Source: Capsaspora owczarzaki ATCC 30864
Lineage: Eukaryota > Opisthokonta > Filasterea
DNA length: 64,000 nucleotides
Direction: 5' to 3'
Assembly: GCF_000151315.2 (NCBI RefSeq)
Contig: NW_011887301.1
Coordinates: forward strand, 1-64,000
Below the pieces are notes generated by a model. The model saw only the letters and a program-made list of their open reading frames with translations, was not told the DNA's origin and made no database searches. The position numbers were made by a program, and so were the translations under genes. This document shows positions 38,267-50,165 of the stretch, piece by piece. The first letter of the stretch is position 1; every line of letters starts with the position of its first letter.

Positions 38267-40178
38267 CTATCGCGTCATTTCGAGCACTGACGACGCGTGC
38301 AAAAAGTCGCTCGACTACCAAAGCAGGGTCAAAACAAAAACAATGAGTTTTCATCGTCAAGTGAAAAAGCAATCAAAAACACCCCCTGCCTCGCTTCCAC
38401 ACAAAACGCGTGATGATGGTACGTACGCCCGCGTCGGGGAGCAAGTCTTGAAGTCCGTCGAAAAGCTCTTGCAAAATGAGGCGCTCGCTGGAGTTGAATA
38501 AGGTGGAGTCGAGCGGATTCTGGCCGAACAAAATAAACGCACGTGTCAGTCCAAGTCAAATTACATGATCCGCTCAGTCGATGAAGCAAAGAAAGGGCCA
38601 ACTTACATCGAACGCGGTGGATTGCTCCGAGCACAACAGTGGCTCGTGATTGGGCGACGAAGGCGCAGACAGCCCATGGAATGCCGACAAGCTTTGTGCA
38701 TAATCGCCATTCTCGTGTATCGAGTGCTCGCCGTCAATTGGCGAAGTACCAATGTCGGATACTGGGTCGTCGATAAAGTTGAAAACTTGCAGGCTAGTGT
38801 TCAGATCGCGTGCTGTGTTCAAAGACAGAAAAACAAAAAAAGGAAGAAAGAAAGAAAATGAGCAGAGAAGCAGAAAACACATTCAAAAAGTCAGACAACA
38901 AGAAAAGAGCACAACAACTAAACATGCAAAACTGCTTCCTGCAAAGCAAAACTCACACGAAATGGCCGGGTCGAGCGACCCTACTATCTTGTCACTAATG
39001 GCAGTCAGTTGCGCTGATTGCAGCTTCTGGCCAATGGAAAAGCGCGTTCGTGTGTGTTCTGGCATGTACGACCAGGTCAGAGGTAGATCGCCGTTGGGTG
39101 AATGCAAGGGCAGCGCACTAGCTAGAACTGGCACAGATGACGAAGAATCAGCACGCTCAGTGATGGTTTCTATGATTCGTGGCCGCTTGCGGGGGCCGCT
39201 TGAGGCTGTATTGGTTGCTGCTGCTGTTGCTGTGGTTGGTGTTGATGCTGCTGATGCTGGAGACGAGGCGAGCTGCGCTGATGCTGCGCCTGCCACAGAG
39301 CTCCCTGACGACGACGTATAAGACAAGGACGATGGACCGGCAGCAATCACGGAGGGCAGGTTGGTCGACGAGCTGGCAATAATACTTGGAGACGATGCGC
39401 CTCGAGGTGGATCATCGCCAAAACCGCCAGAGTGAGAGTGGTTTTTGCAGTCGACACACTTGCAGTGCGCTGTGCATTGAATGCCAGCCTGGTAGCATTC
39501 GCAGTACCGCTTCTGGCAGTTGGATTTGCGGCAGTGGCACCCTTTGGAGTGCCGTGCCCAAGACTCTGTGGCGGCCGAGTTGATTTTTGGCCGGAAGGCG
39601 GCAGGGTTGCGCTCGAGCGTAGCATCCACTGCCTGCTGCCGAGCCTCCTGATTGCTTTCGTTGTTGCTGCAAGAGACGCACTTGCAGGAAGGGTCGCAGT
39701 ACTGGCCACTGGCAAAGCACTCGCAGTAGAGCTTGAGGCAGCGCGAGTTTTTGCAATTGCAGGTTTTTTTGCCAGAGCTGGCGTTGGCGCCACTTGCTGC
39801 TGCCGCCGCCGCTGCTGCTGCCGCTGCTGCTGCTGCTGCTGCGGAAGCAGCGGCGTTTGCGGAAGCGCGACTGTTCGTGCCGGACGATGATGCGCTCAGC
39901 GAGGACGATCCGTACGACCCGCCAAACCCTGCGTTTGAAAACGAGCCGCCGTTCGTGGCAGAGCCTTGGGTGTACGAGCTGGACAGGCCGCCGGACGGAT
40001 ACTGCGCCGACGAATAGATAGAAGGCGCTAGGAAGGTCGACGAGCCGCCCAGCGTCAACTGTCGACTACTGGTCGACGCTGGCCAAGCCGACGATGCGCT
40101 TGATCCAGAGGTCGAGACCGCGGATGCCGCTGCTCCGCCCCCAGTAGCACGCGAGGATCCGTGCGAACGGGTATTCAT
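38267..40178 (-). CDS. LIN54/tesmin-type CXC-domain DNA-binding protein
   Basis: DNA-binding subunit type of the MuvB/DREAM cell-cycle regulators, recognising the CHR element. Exons 38957-40178, 38607-38812, 38427-38519 and 38267-38314 sum to 522 residues. Two tandem CXC repeats are present: [19 protein letters not shown] ... CKCVSCSN and [19 protein letters not shown] ... CKCVDCKN. They are joined by the conserved linker whose [10 protein letters not shown] matches the family's RNPxAFxPKI. The DNA-contacting Tyr of each repeat (LYCECF, RYCECY) is present. The N terminus is Ser/Gly/Ala rich with a poly-Ala run encoded by GCT/GCC. The C terminus includes a helix [15 protein letters not shown], like the LIN54 C-terminal helices. 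The last 16-residue exon is less certain. Confidence 0.9.
39796..39852 (-). repeat. Poly-alanine (GCN)n tract in LIN54
   Basis: About 17 consecutive Ala codons (GCA/GCG/GCC mix) lie just before the first CXC repeat. Confidence 0.85.
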
Positions 40179-42690
40179 GACGGAAAAGAAGGGGGGAGAC
40201 GCGAACGGAACGGAACGGAACGAAAGGGAACTACGAGCAAACGTTCAGTGTTCTGTTCATTTGGGGGGGAAATGAAAAAGAGTATGGTCGTTAGTACACA
40301 TCCAAGAAAGGTTGACAACAGTGACGGAAAGACGGTGGGCGGGTCGGTCAGCAGACTGGGTTTTTTGAATGCGAAATTATTTGTTGGTGCGTGTTGTGGA
40401 CGAACTAAAAAGAAAAAGAGAAGGTTGTCGGTTGAGTTCACGCAGAGAGAGGACATGTCCTGGGAGCGCACGAGTTTCGGGCGAAATAATGAATGTTGCA
40501 GAGGTGTTCGCTGCCTGCGGTCGGCGAGAATGGAAGGGCTCGCTGCACGTCTCAGCAGGCGTTCGCGGTTTTTTTTTTCTGGTTTTTTTCTTGGTTTTGT
40601 AAACGACGAACGAGGACGTGCGAAAATTCGAGGCTTCTCGATGCGTGCAGCCACCACAGCCACAGCCCATTGCGTGGATTGTCTGTCGCGTTCGGGTGGA
40701 AGAGATGCAGGAAGAAGGGTGGTTTGCGATGCGCCGAAACAGTTTGGCGGTCATCATCATCGCCGAACCCGTGAGTCAGTTCGCTCGCCCAGCTCGCTGC
40801 GAACATGGCGGGTGCGCCTCTTTTTGCTGCATGCGTTTCGTTCCAATCCAACGCTGCTCCCCCGCGATCGATCACGCTGGCAACGCGACAACGAGTGTGG
40901 GGGAATTGGTTTGGCTTTGTCGCGACTTCAATACTAAACTACAAAAAAAAAAAAAAAAAAATGAACTGTTCGCGCTTTCTGGCGGGTTTTGCCAAGTCGA
41001 GCACAATCCAGCCATCGCCACCCAGCGCAGCTGCAGTGGATCTCACAGCCGTCTTTGCATTGGTCTCGCTGATCGTGCGACGTGCGCCGCGTCGGAATTG
41101 CAATTCAAAGCCGTTTCCGTGTTTTCCCGCCTTTTTTTTTTTTTTTTTTTTTCGTTTGGTTTTTTTTTTTTTTTTTCCGATGCTTTGGCTTTGGCTTTGC
41201 GCTGGTTTTTTTTTTCGTTTTTTTTTTTTTCCTTTTTTTTTTCTCGTCATCGGGAACAGCCCATCCAACCCGACAGGCCGCTCGAGCGACGCACTGCAGA
41301 CCGAGCATTGCAATCACAGCGCGCACAGACGCCCGCGGGTGCAGCAGGCGACCGCACAGCAGCGGCACGGGAGCAGCCTGGCTGTTGTTTTTGGCGGCAA
41401 ACACAAACCAGACATATAAAGAAGGACACCGCGCGCTCAGCTCGAGCGCCGTACTCCCGCTGCAGACCACCCCAGCCCCGCCCCGCTGCGACTCCGCGCT
41501 GTGGCACGATACGTCGATTGTCAGGAGAGGCGCACGGGCGAGGGCAGCCGGTCATCAACCAGCCCAGCGCAAAAACAAAAACAAATAATAAAAATACGAA
41601 AAAGAATTAAAAAAAAAACGACGAAAAAAGGCCAAAGCTGAGGATTGAACGCCGAAGCGCCGCGAGCGACCATGCAGGGCGCGATCTCACGCATCGCAAT
41701 GGCCCGATACGGTAGCGCTTTTAGTGGGTGTGCAGTTGTGCGGGCGTTCAGCGAGAGGCAGCACGCCGAAGAGGGGGAGGGGAATAGAGAGAAACCGAAG
41801 CTCCCATCGCATCAACAACTTGCTTTTTGGAACAATGTGATCTGCTCAGATTGGTTGGGAAGAAGAAAAGGTGGGAATACAAAAAATAATAGGACTGTGC
41901 ATGGACATTCGAATGGCACCTCGCATCCCAATTGATGGGGATCAGGATGAGTACGAACGCAGCGTTGGAACAAAAAAAAAATGCCGCCAAAAAATCAAAA
42001 GTTCAAACTGTTTCGAACAGCCAAATTTTTGTTTGTTCCATTTTTTTTCTTATTTAGGAGCGAGGGCTTTCGCTGTGGATTGAATGTGTATAGTATCTGT
42101 ATTCGGAGTGTGTATTCGTCGCTTTGTCTCATTGAAGTCGATGACTCTGGTGTAGATTTGTGTTTTTGGTTTGAAACCATTTTTCTTTGTGTTCACAAAA
42201 TCGTGCATGCTCGCGTTGGTTTAACTTGATATGACAAGACATGCAGTATTGGTGTAATCACACGTTTGTAGGGACGATTCAGAGTCTGACCTCACTGTCG
42301 ATCAGGATAACTCGAAATGTTCAAAGACAAAATTTTAGTGTTTGATCGTTTTTTACCAGGGGAAATATAACCACAACACACAAAAGCGACTCATATACAA
42401 CAGCATTCATATAACAACAACAACGAGGGAGGAGTGGAGAGGGGGAGAAGAGGGAAGGGGCAGCAGCAGAGAAAGCGCGTCCCAAAAAAAAAAAAAAAGT
42501 TTTTGTTTTGTCTGCAGTTTCGAGCAACGATGGGGTGCGCTCAAGACTCGAACAAAGCGGAGGTGGGAGGATGACAAGGGTGAAAACCGATGCAAGGACG
42601 GAGGAGGAGGGAAGGGGGAAACGGCCCAACAACCAAAAAAGAAGAAAGAAAAAAACATAAACGGAAAACCCAAAAATTCTTGATTTTCCT
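40179..42690. other. 2.5-kb gene-poor region with T-rich tracts
   Basis: It lies between the LIN54 start and the Ras stop. Open frames of up to 330 codons cross it on both strands, but they are built from homopolymer T/A runs (41131-41244 is almost all T) and overlap each other in several frames, with no family features. Purine-rich A/G sequence fills 42420-42660. A LIN54 promoter is expected next to 40179. I see no supported gene. Confidence 0.5.
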
Positions 42691-44382
42691 TTACATCATC
42701 AAGCACTTGAGCTTCTTCTTCTTCTCGGGGTTCTTGGGAAGGTTGTCCTTGTTATATCGGCGAATGATTCGGACGAGCTGGTGGAAAGCGTGGTCAACGT
42801 TCAGGCGCTGCTTGGCCGAGGTCTCGCTGAACTCAACCTTGAGCGTCTTGGCAAGGTGCTTGCCCTCGTCGCTCGAGACGGCGCGCTGGTGCTCCAAATC
42901 GCTCTTGTTGCCAACAAGGATCATGGGGAATTCGTCGCGGTCCTTGACACGGAGAATCTGCTGGTGGAAGGATTGGATTTCCTCAAAGCTTTGGCGGCTG
43001 GTGATCGAGTAGACGCAGAGGAAGCCCTCGCCAGTTCGCATGTACTGTTCGCGCATCGCAGAGTATTCCTCCTGGCCTGTTGTTGTGATTGTTGTGCAAG
43101 GGAGGGGAAGATTTGAGTTTCAACAACACAGGGGGAAAAAGAAGAAAAAAAGAAACTTGTTCATTTTTCAACGCGATTGACGCCGAACGAAAAAAAAAAA
43201 ATATGAAAAAATAAAATCGCAAAAATAACAAAAAATCGGAAAAGGAAATCTGAACCAGCCGAAAATAACTTGCCTTTTTTTTTTCTTTTCTTTTTTTTTT
43301 TTTTTTTTTTTTGGTTGAATGTCGCACTTCAAAGAGCAGGATCACTGAAGCTGAAGCGAAGAAGAGCAAAGAGATGGCGACCAACACCACGGGAGCACCA
43401 CTTCCAGTCACCGCCACGCTTGCTACAACCACCGCAGGCGCAACAGAGGAACGCGAGGCTCTCACCACAGCAAAGAAAAAAAGCAAAATCGAAAAAAAAA
43501 AAAAAAAAAAAAAAGTCACTGAACGTCGCGAACGCTCGATGGCACCGAACAGCGGCGCGCTCACTGCTTCTGCAACAGCGGCGGGTGTAGTGTCGAGAAG
43601 AGCAGCACGAGATGCAGGCTTGCCCGCAAACGGCCGTTGCTCGAGTCGCCAGTGTGAGCCGCAAACGGGCTCGGCGGTTGAAAAAACAATCAAAAAAAAT
43701 AGTGATAAAAAATCAAAGGCATTGATGGATGCGGTGAAAGAGACGACCCGCATCTTGCTCTCAATAGCAAGAGCAGCCCAGGCAGCGTGCAAGGACAGCA
43801 AGACAGCCGCAGCGCAGCAGCCCGCGGTCGTGAAAAGAGACAAGACACAGCAGGGTTTTTTCAAAAAAAAAAAAAAAAAAAGTCGCGCGGCTGAGCCCGC
43901 AAGGGAAATAAAAAAAAAAACGTGGAGGGGCAGCCGACGGCGACCCGCAGCCACTCCAGGTGCTGAAAGGGTGGGGGAGGAGCAGCGCGGTTGCCAAAGC
44001 GGAGGGCTCATCGCAGCAGCAAAGCGACGGAAACACAAAACAAAACCCCCAACAGCAAAAGAAAACAAGCGCATCACAAAAAAAAAAATCATAACAAAAA
44101 AAAAAAAAAAAAAAAAGCTACCCACAACAACATTTCAAATAAAAAAATAATAAAAAATAATAATAAAAAAATAAAAGTCTTTTTACCTGCAGTATCGAGA
44201 ATGTCGAGGAGGGCGACCTCGTCGTCAATGACGCATTGCTTCCTGTACGAGTCCTCGATGGTGGGATCGTATTCGTCGACGAAGTGCGACTGGATGAACT
44301 GGATGGTCAGGGCAGACTTGCCGACACCACCGCCGCCGACAACGACGAGCTTGTACTCCTTGACAAAGTTAGACTTGGACAT
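42691..44382 (-). CDS. Ras-family small GTPase
   Basis: Membrane-anchored molecular switch. Exons 44187-44382 and 42691-43076 give 193 residues, separated by a 1,110-bp intron. P-loop [14 protein letters not shown] (yeast-RAS-like GGGG rather than animal GAGG), effector loop [14 protein letters not shown], switch [26 protein letters not shown] and ETSAK are all intact. The C terminus [10 protein letters not shown] combines a polybasic stretch with a CAAX box (Cys-Leu-Met-Met), predicting prenylation. The catalytic Gln (GQEEY) and Gly12 equivalents are present, so it should be a regulated GTPase. Phase-1 junction: GCAG|GTAAAA to ACAG|GCCAG. It falls in the Ras proper/Rap branch by effector loop, nearest to Ras. 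Confidence 0.97.
43077..44186 (-). other. Long A/T-homopolymer-rich Ras intron
   Basis: This 1,110-bp intron holds at least six A or T runs of 12 or more (for example 43291-43312, 43495-43514, 43864-43880 and 44096-44116) separated by GC-rich, codon-like sequence. Both strands stay open for 840-1,140 bp. No family features are seen in either frame. Confidence 0.6.
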
Positions 44383-45432
44383 TGTGTGTGTGTGTTATTG
44401 TATCAACAAGGAACAACGACGAGCTGAGATTGGGAAGGGAAGAGCGAGAGATCAAGAAGGGGAAGCAAAGTGAGCAACAGAAACGACAAAAAGATCAAGT
44501 TTTTGTTTTTTCTTTCTCTTTCTTTTCAATGGAAAAACGTTACAATAATAACAATAAAAATAAAACAAAGACTGACCTTTTGGTCTTTTTTTTTTTTTTT
44601 TTCAATCGTACAAAAGAGTAACAAAAAAAATCAATGAAAAAAATAAAATACAAAAACGTCGGTCTATTTTGGATGATGGGTGACGATGACGACGATTTGG
44701 ATTCGAGCGCAAAATGCAGATGCAGACACGCGTGGCGCATGCCATCTCAACACTGCTGGGATCGTGATGCATTGTGCTGCTGGAGAATGTGCAGATGCTG
44801 GGCCAGAGACCGCGGGGTGAGGAGATCGAGCGATGATTCAGCCCTCTGTTCCAAATTTGACGCAAACCCAGATCTGCACATCCTAACTCGCTGTTCACCC
44901 CCGGCAGTGCATTTCGCTCCGATGCGTGTGAAACGAGCCAAGCGATGCGATGTTGGCTGTGGAAAACGCAAGATCCAGGACGACGGGATGACCGCACACG
45001 CTGAATCAAAACCACAAAAACAAAAACAAAACACAAAAACAAAAACAAACAAGTTAGGATCAGCTGTTGTTGTTGCTGGGGATCAGCTGTTGTTGACGGA
45101 AGAATAATACACAATGTCGTCGATGGTTAGAACTGATGTTTGTCACGGTCACGACGCGCGTTGTTGCGCTGGTGTCGATGGATTGAATGTCAGAACATCC
45201 AATGTGAATTCAGCCGTGTCCTCGCTCTCCCTCGCTCTCCCTCTTGAATGCATCAAAATTCAACAATGATGAATAGAATTGAATCCTTCTCAAAGGCGAC
45301 CTGGTTCTGACGATGCGTTTAATCCGATTCCTGTTGAATTGACGATTTCGAGCCATTGAAATCACCCCAATCCGATTTTCAAGCTCACTTCTTATTCTTT
45401 ACTATTATTCCTCTTTCGACCGTAGTCTAATC
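44383..45432. promoter_or_regulatory. Divergent spacer, Ras / phosphoesterase
   Basis: About 1,050 bp between divergent starts. It has a poly-T run at 44588-44602, CAAAAA repeats at about 45009-45048, an imperfect duplication of GATCAGCTGTTGTTG (45058-45093) and CCTCGCTCTCC pairs at 45221-45241. The small frames lack support. Confidence 0.4.
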
Positions 45433-47094
45433 ATGGCATCGAGTCAACTTGCCAGTCGCGCGGACGCTGGTCGCCTTCGAGTCTGTGAGTCGTCTCTGCA
45501 TCTCTCCCTGTCTTTCCCCCGCCTCCCTCTGTTCTGTTCGACTCTGGCACATGTCTCGTACATGATGCAGTGTTTCACTGATAACTAAGTCGTGCGACGC
45601 CACTGTGCTCGGTGTTTGCGTTTTTGTGCACAGTGCTCGTCTCCGACATTCACACCAACGTCGACCGAGTCACCCAGCTCAACGACTGGCTCCACGAGCA
45701 CAACGAACTGTAAGCGAGTCTTCTTGTAGGCTGCAGTTGTCAAACCCCAGCGAGCGTCCCTTTGGGCGGGGTCGAGGTCGATCAGGCACCAGTGCGCATT
45801 TGAAGGACTCGCTCCAACGTTTGAAACCAATTCTGTGGCCATCCTTCACCAAAGTCCTCAGTGACGGTTGCCAGAAACGGGCCACATGCAAATCCATGAG
45901 CACTTGGTTTATTTATAGAGACCTTTATCTTCAAAAAGGCTCCCCTGGTGCTTTGCTTCACCACTCTGAATATTTCGACGCTAACCCTCTTCTCGTCGAT
46001 CTGCCATCAGCGTCGATGTGATCTTGCTCGCAGGAGATATCGCAAACATGCATGACGGAGACTATGACGTGCCTGAGCGCGAGACAGCCTTCGAAGGCGA
46101 CATGTCCACGGTGATTGGAGCGCTCGAGAACATTTGCACATCCGTGTACTACATCCCCGGCAATGTATGAGTAGGCCAGCGCTTGCTTTGCAGTGCACTG
46201 CTATCAGAGCTTCCGTCTCTCATCGTCTGCTTGAACTCTCCATTCTGCCAGCACGACCCGAGGACCACCTTTGAACGAAATCCGCTGCCCAAACTCACGT
46301 CGTTCTCGACAAACATTCATCGTCGCGTTGTTCGAATCTCTCGCGACCTCGTCTTTGCGGGCTATGGCGGCAGTGTGCCTTCCTTCCAGAACGGGCAAGT
46401 TCTTTGGTCGGGTACGTTTACCACGCATCTCGTGTCTCGTATGAAAAGTGCGTGCCCTCGATTATTTCGCCTCATTTCTTCTCCTCGTCATTCTTGCCAC
46501 TCAAAGGCTACCCGCATGCCACCGATGACGTCGTTCGAGAACCTTTGCAACGACTCTTGACGCTGGGAAACGATGACTCTGGCATCCAGCACTCCGACTC
46601 TGTGATTCTGATGACTCATTTTGGTCCCGATGGCATCGGTAACGTGTTTCATTTGAATTTTGACACGTCTCTGCTCAGTCCATTGACGCATTTTGTCCAT
46701 TTTGTGGTTGTTCGGATCCGTCTTTGCAGACACGACGTTGGATCGTTCAGACCCGCTTGCTCCCGTGCACACAGGTAGCAAATCATTGACTGCCGTGCTC
46801 CGCAATAGCCCATTGGTAAAGTAGCTCGTGCGGTGCATCGGGTGCTCCGATTCATTCATCAGCTGACTCTGCCGCTCATTTTGGTCGCTCGCTCTCTCTT
46901 AATTTCTGTAGAATATCCCGCTGCACATCCACGGCCATACACACAACTCTCCCGGCCGCGTAACGATTGGCAAGACGATTGTGTTCAACCCGGGCTCGCT
47001 CACCGAGTCCAGGTTTGCCCTGCTGACGCTTGAACGCAGCTTAAATCTGCATCGCTGGGTGTTGAGCTCCTCCACTTTTCTAGATCTCCCGTAG
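45433..47094 (+). CDS. Calcineurin-like metallophosphoesterase
   Basis: Dinuclear-metal phosphoesterase of unknown substrate. Exons begin 45433-45484, 45634-45709 and 46011-46164, continue from 46252, and end with TAG at 47092-47094; phases agree across the first four. Metal-binding motifs in order: VSDIHTN (D-x-H), LLAGDIAN (GD), PGNHD split exactly by an intron (GN|HD), MTHFGP, and HIHGHTH (GHxH). The family is related to Ser/Thr phosphatases and to small prokaryotic-type YfcE/UPF phosphoesterases; about 260 residues fits the latter. No signal peptide or membrane segment. The C terminus is short and ends LDLP. Confidence 0.85.
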
Positions 47095-47353
47095 CATGAT
47101 GTTTGAAAGCAGAATACACACTAAAGTTTTTTGAGGAGGCAACACAAATTATGACAACCGACAAGCACAAAGAAAGATCGACTGCATGGCGAGCACGAAT
47201 CACGAACTAACAAAAAAAAAACAGCTGTTTCGACCTAGTGCCGAAACATCAAAACGAACGAGCAGACAAAACGTCTGCGGAAAGAAGTGGAGAGAACATG
47301 GCAAAGAATGAGGGGGTAAACATCGAATTCTCATGCAATAGGCTACTGCAATA

Positions 47354-50119
47354 TCAAAGATCCAACGTGACAACAATGGCGCCAAAGGATGGGCGATCGT
47401 CGGATTCCTCGTCAAGACATTCGAGCGCAAGAGAGACGAGCTCGCTGACGCTCTGGCGCTCTGATTCGGTTGGATCGAGGCGCGAGTCCAGCACCTCGTT
47501 CAACTTTTGGTTTTTCACAGCCTTTCGCGCCTCGTTTTTCAATCTGGGCCCAGGCTTGGCGGCGGTCAACAGCTCGAGCAGAATCATGCCATATGCGAAC
47601 ACGTCCGTCTTCGTGGTCATTCTGCCCTCAACGAGGAACTCGGGACACATGTAGGCAACGGTGCCTTGAACAGTCTGCGTGCGAAGGTAGCTCTTGTCAT
47701 CGAGATGCTCAGCAGCACGGACAAGGCCAAAATCAGACACTTTTGCGTTGAAATGCGCGTCCAACAAGACATTGTCCGTCTTGAGGTCGAGGTGGAACAG
47801 GGCATGATCAGGGAATGCTGTCTGGACATAGTGCATGCCGCGCGAGACATCGGCGGCAATGCGCTGGCGCTGGGACCAGGTTAACGGCAACGTGTTGTTC
47901 TTGCAGTTCAGGCGATCGCGAACCGAACCGTTCGCCATGTACTCGTAAACAAGGCATCGCTCGTCGCCTTCTTCGGCATAGGACAGAATGGCAATGATGT
48001 TTGTGTGGCGGAACTTTGACAACGAGGCCAGTTCCGACTTGAACTCGGCTCTGCCTTGCTTTGATTCGGCAGACAGCTTTTTGATGGCAACGCGAGGGCC
48101 AGGCAGACTGGCGCCGTACACACGACCAAATGCTCCTTCGCCGAGCATGGCATCTGCAGCGAAATTTTTCGTGACGTTGGCAAGAGTGGCGAGGGAAACT
48201 CGCGGGATGGGGCCGTCAAAGTGCGACAAAGACCCAACAGCGGGTTGGCCGCGCTCGAGTACGTCGATCTGATCAAGAGCCGATTTCAGATCAGAGCGAA
48301 GCTGTTGCAGCTCCTGATCCTTGGCAGCAAGCGCCTGATCTTTGGCAGCGAGATCGGACCGCAATTGCTGAAGCTCGGATGTAAGGTTGACAGCAGGCTG
48401 AGACTGAGCGTTTGCTGCAATCTGCACCAATGGGGCAGGCGGTGGATCACGCTGGTCGGCAAGACCTCTGGCATCAAGGAAATCCCAAATTCGCCAAAGT
48501 AGGTGAACAGTCTGTTGCTCGGATGTTGCTGTATAAAAGAATTCAACTTTCATGCAGAGTCTTACTCTAATCTACAAGTGGTGTTGCCCGATCGCCGAAG
48601 TGCTCTGCGTCCAGCGTTGGTCAGGAAGTTATCTTTTAAGCTGTTGTCGTTGGTCACATCGTCAGCGTGAGTCCAACGACCTTCACGGCATCTTGAAACA
48701 CTCAATATTTACTAAAGGAATGTCAGCGTCTTGTTCACCTTGAGCCCCTCAGCAATCCCCTTCGCTCCATCATCGCCAATCTGATTGTTGTACAAACTGT
48801 CATCCCTCTCATGAGTGAGTACTCTTAAAGTCCTCTGCTGAAATCACCCGCTCCCATGCATCAGTCAAAGAGAAATGCCTCACTGGAGGGAAGGCAGCGT
48901 CGTGTTCACCTTGAGCGCCTCACCAATCGCCTGCGCTCCAGCATCGCCAATTGGATTCTCAAACAAACTGTCCATCCTCGCTTTCAGTGAGCAATCATAA
49001 TGTCCTCTGCTGAAATAAGCGACCCACACACATCAGTCGACGTGAATTGACGTACTCGAGCTTGGTCAATGTCTTGTTGACTTTGAGTGCATCAGCAATT
49101 GCCTGCCCTCCAACACCGCCAATCTCATCTTGGCTCAAACTGTCCAGATCCCCCTTCATCAGTGAGCACTCTGAATGCCCTCTGCTGAGCCATCCACTCA
49201 AAGTGAGGTGCCTTACTTGAGTTCAGTCAGCGTCGTGTTCACCTTGAGCGCTTCTGCGATCGCTTGCGCTCCTTCATCTTCAATCTGATTCTGTTGAAGA
49301 CTGCCCATCTCATCCACCAGTGAGCAGCCTGAATTGCCATTTCTGAAATCACCCACTCAAGCATCAGTCGACGTGAATTGACGTACTCGAGCTTGGTCAC
49401 TGTCTTGTTCACCTTGAGTGCCTCAGCAATCGCTTCCGCTCCAACATCGCCAATCCGATTCTCACCCAGACTGTTCCCCCTTCCGCCAGTGAGCTGTTCG
49501 TAACGCCTTATGTCGCATCATCCACTCACAAGCATCAGCAAAAGCGAGATGACTTACTTGAGCCAAGTCAGCGTCGTGTTCACTTTGAGTGCCCCAGCAA
49601 TCGCCTGGATGTCGACATGGTCAATCTCCGTGTGACCCAGGCTGTCCGTCCCCTCCACCAGTGAGCAACTTTAAATGCCCCTACTGAAACCCGGTCAAAG
49701 TGAGATGCCTTACTCGAGCGTAGTCAGCGTCGTGCTCACATTGAGGGCTTCAGCAAGCGCCTTCACTGCAGCAACGCCAATCTGTCTATTGCCAAGACTG
49801 ATCATCCCCCTCCATCAGTGAGCACTCTACTGAATCACCCACTCACAAGCATCAATCAAAGCGAGATGCCTTACTCGAGCACAGTCAGCGTCTTGTTGAC
49901 TTTGAGCGCCTCAGCAATCGCATGCGCTCCAGCCTCGCCGATCTGCTTCTCACGCAGACTGATCATCCCCCTCTATCAGTGAGCACTTTGCTGAATCACC
50001 CACTCACCAGCATCAGTCAAAGTGAGATGCCTTACCGTAGCTCAGTCAGCGTCTTGTTCACTTTGAGTGCTTCAGCAATCACCTGGATGTTATAATGGTC
50101 AACCCGACTCGTGCCAAGA
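47354..50119 (-). CDS. LRR-coiled-coil-kinase (Pelle/RLK-like), 5' end in gap
   Basis: Nine 84-nt exons, each one 28-residue RNase-inhibitor-type LRR (consensus L.N.IGD.GA.AIAEALKVN plus TLT.L): 50036-50119, 49875-49958, 49714-49797, 49558-49641, 49387-49470, 49217-49300, 49056-49139, 48884-48967 and 48713-48796. A degenerate 75-nt capping exon follows at 48566-48640 (NAGRRALRRSG). All introns are phase 2. From that cap, donor GA|GTAAGA joins in phase to acceptor GATGCCAG at 48468, giving one kinase exon, 47354-48467. It starts Pro/Ala-rich, then a coiled coil (ELQQLRSDLAAKDQALAAKD), then a kinase of the Pelle/IRAK/plant-RLK type: LGEGAFGRVYG, VAIKKL, HLDLKTDNVLL, SDFGLV, GTVAYMCPEF. HRD is HLD, a non-RD kinase. 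No TM is seen. Alternatively, the kinase could be a separate gene starting at ATG 48551-48553. Confidence 0.75.
48713..50119 (-). repeat. Tandem exon-intron LRR modules, period about 156-172 bp
   Basis: Nine modules, each an 84-nt exon plus a 72-88-nt intron. Introns also resemble one another: recurring plus-strand blocks such as CCACTCACAAGCATCAGTCA, AGTGAGATGCCTTAC and CATCAGTGAGCACTCT. The array grew by duplication of whole exon-plus-intron units and runs up to the assembly gap, so more copies are likely. Confidence 0.92.
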
Positions 50120-50165
50120 CTGTTCCTCCATTCTCGTCAGCACACACGCGTTGTTCACACTGTCC

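Noticed and set aside
40618-41610. 330-codon open frame on plus in the LIN54-Ras spacer
   Set aside because: Built around long T runs read as poly-Phe, overlaps other equally long frames, no domain-like pattern, no plausible splice signals.
41645-41935. Small plus frame with an ATG after an A-rich leader
   Set aside because: Amphipathic start looks presequence-like, but there is no continuation into a recognisable domain and no clear splice sites; too weak to list.
42983-44125. 380-codon minus frame and 279-codon plus frame within the Ras intron
   Set aside because: Both depend on A/T homopolymers and are bounded by Ras exons; kept only as a structural observation, not as genes.
44634-45107. 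157-codon plus frame between Ras and the phosphoesterase
   Set aside because: No recognisable domain, Asp and Lys runs, no splice evidence; it sits in a presumed divergent promoter.
48551-48553. ATG taken as an independent start of the kinase
   Set aside because: Possible, but it would leave LRR and kinase genes 8 bp apart on the same strand, and a phase-correct splice joins them; kept only as an alternative.
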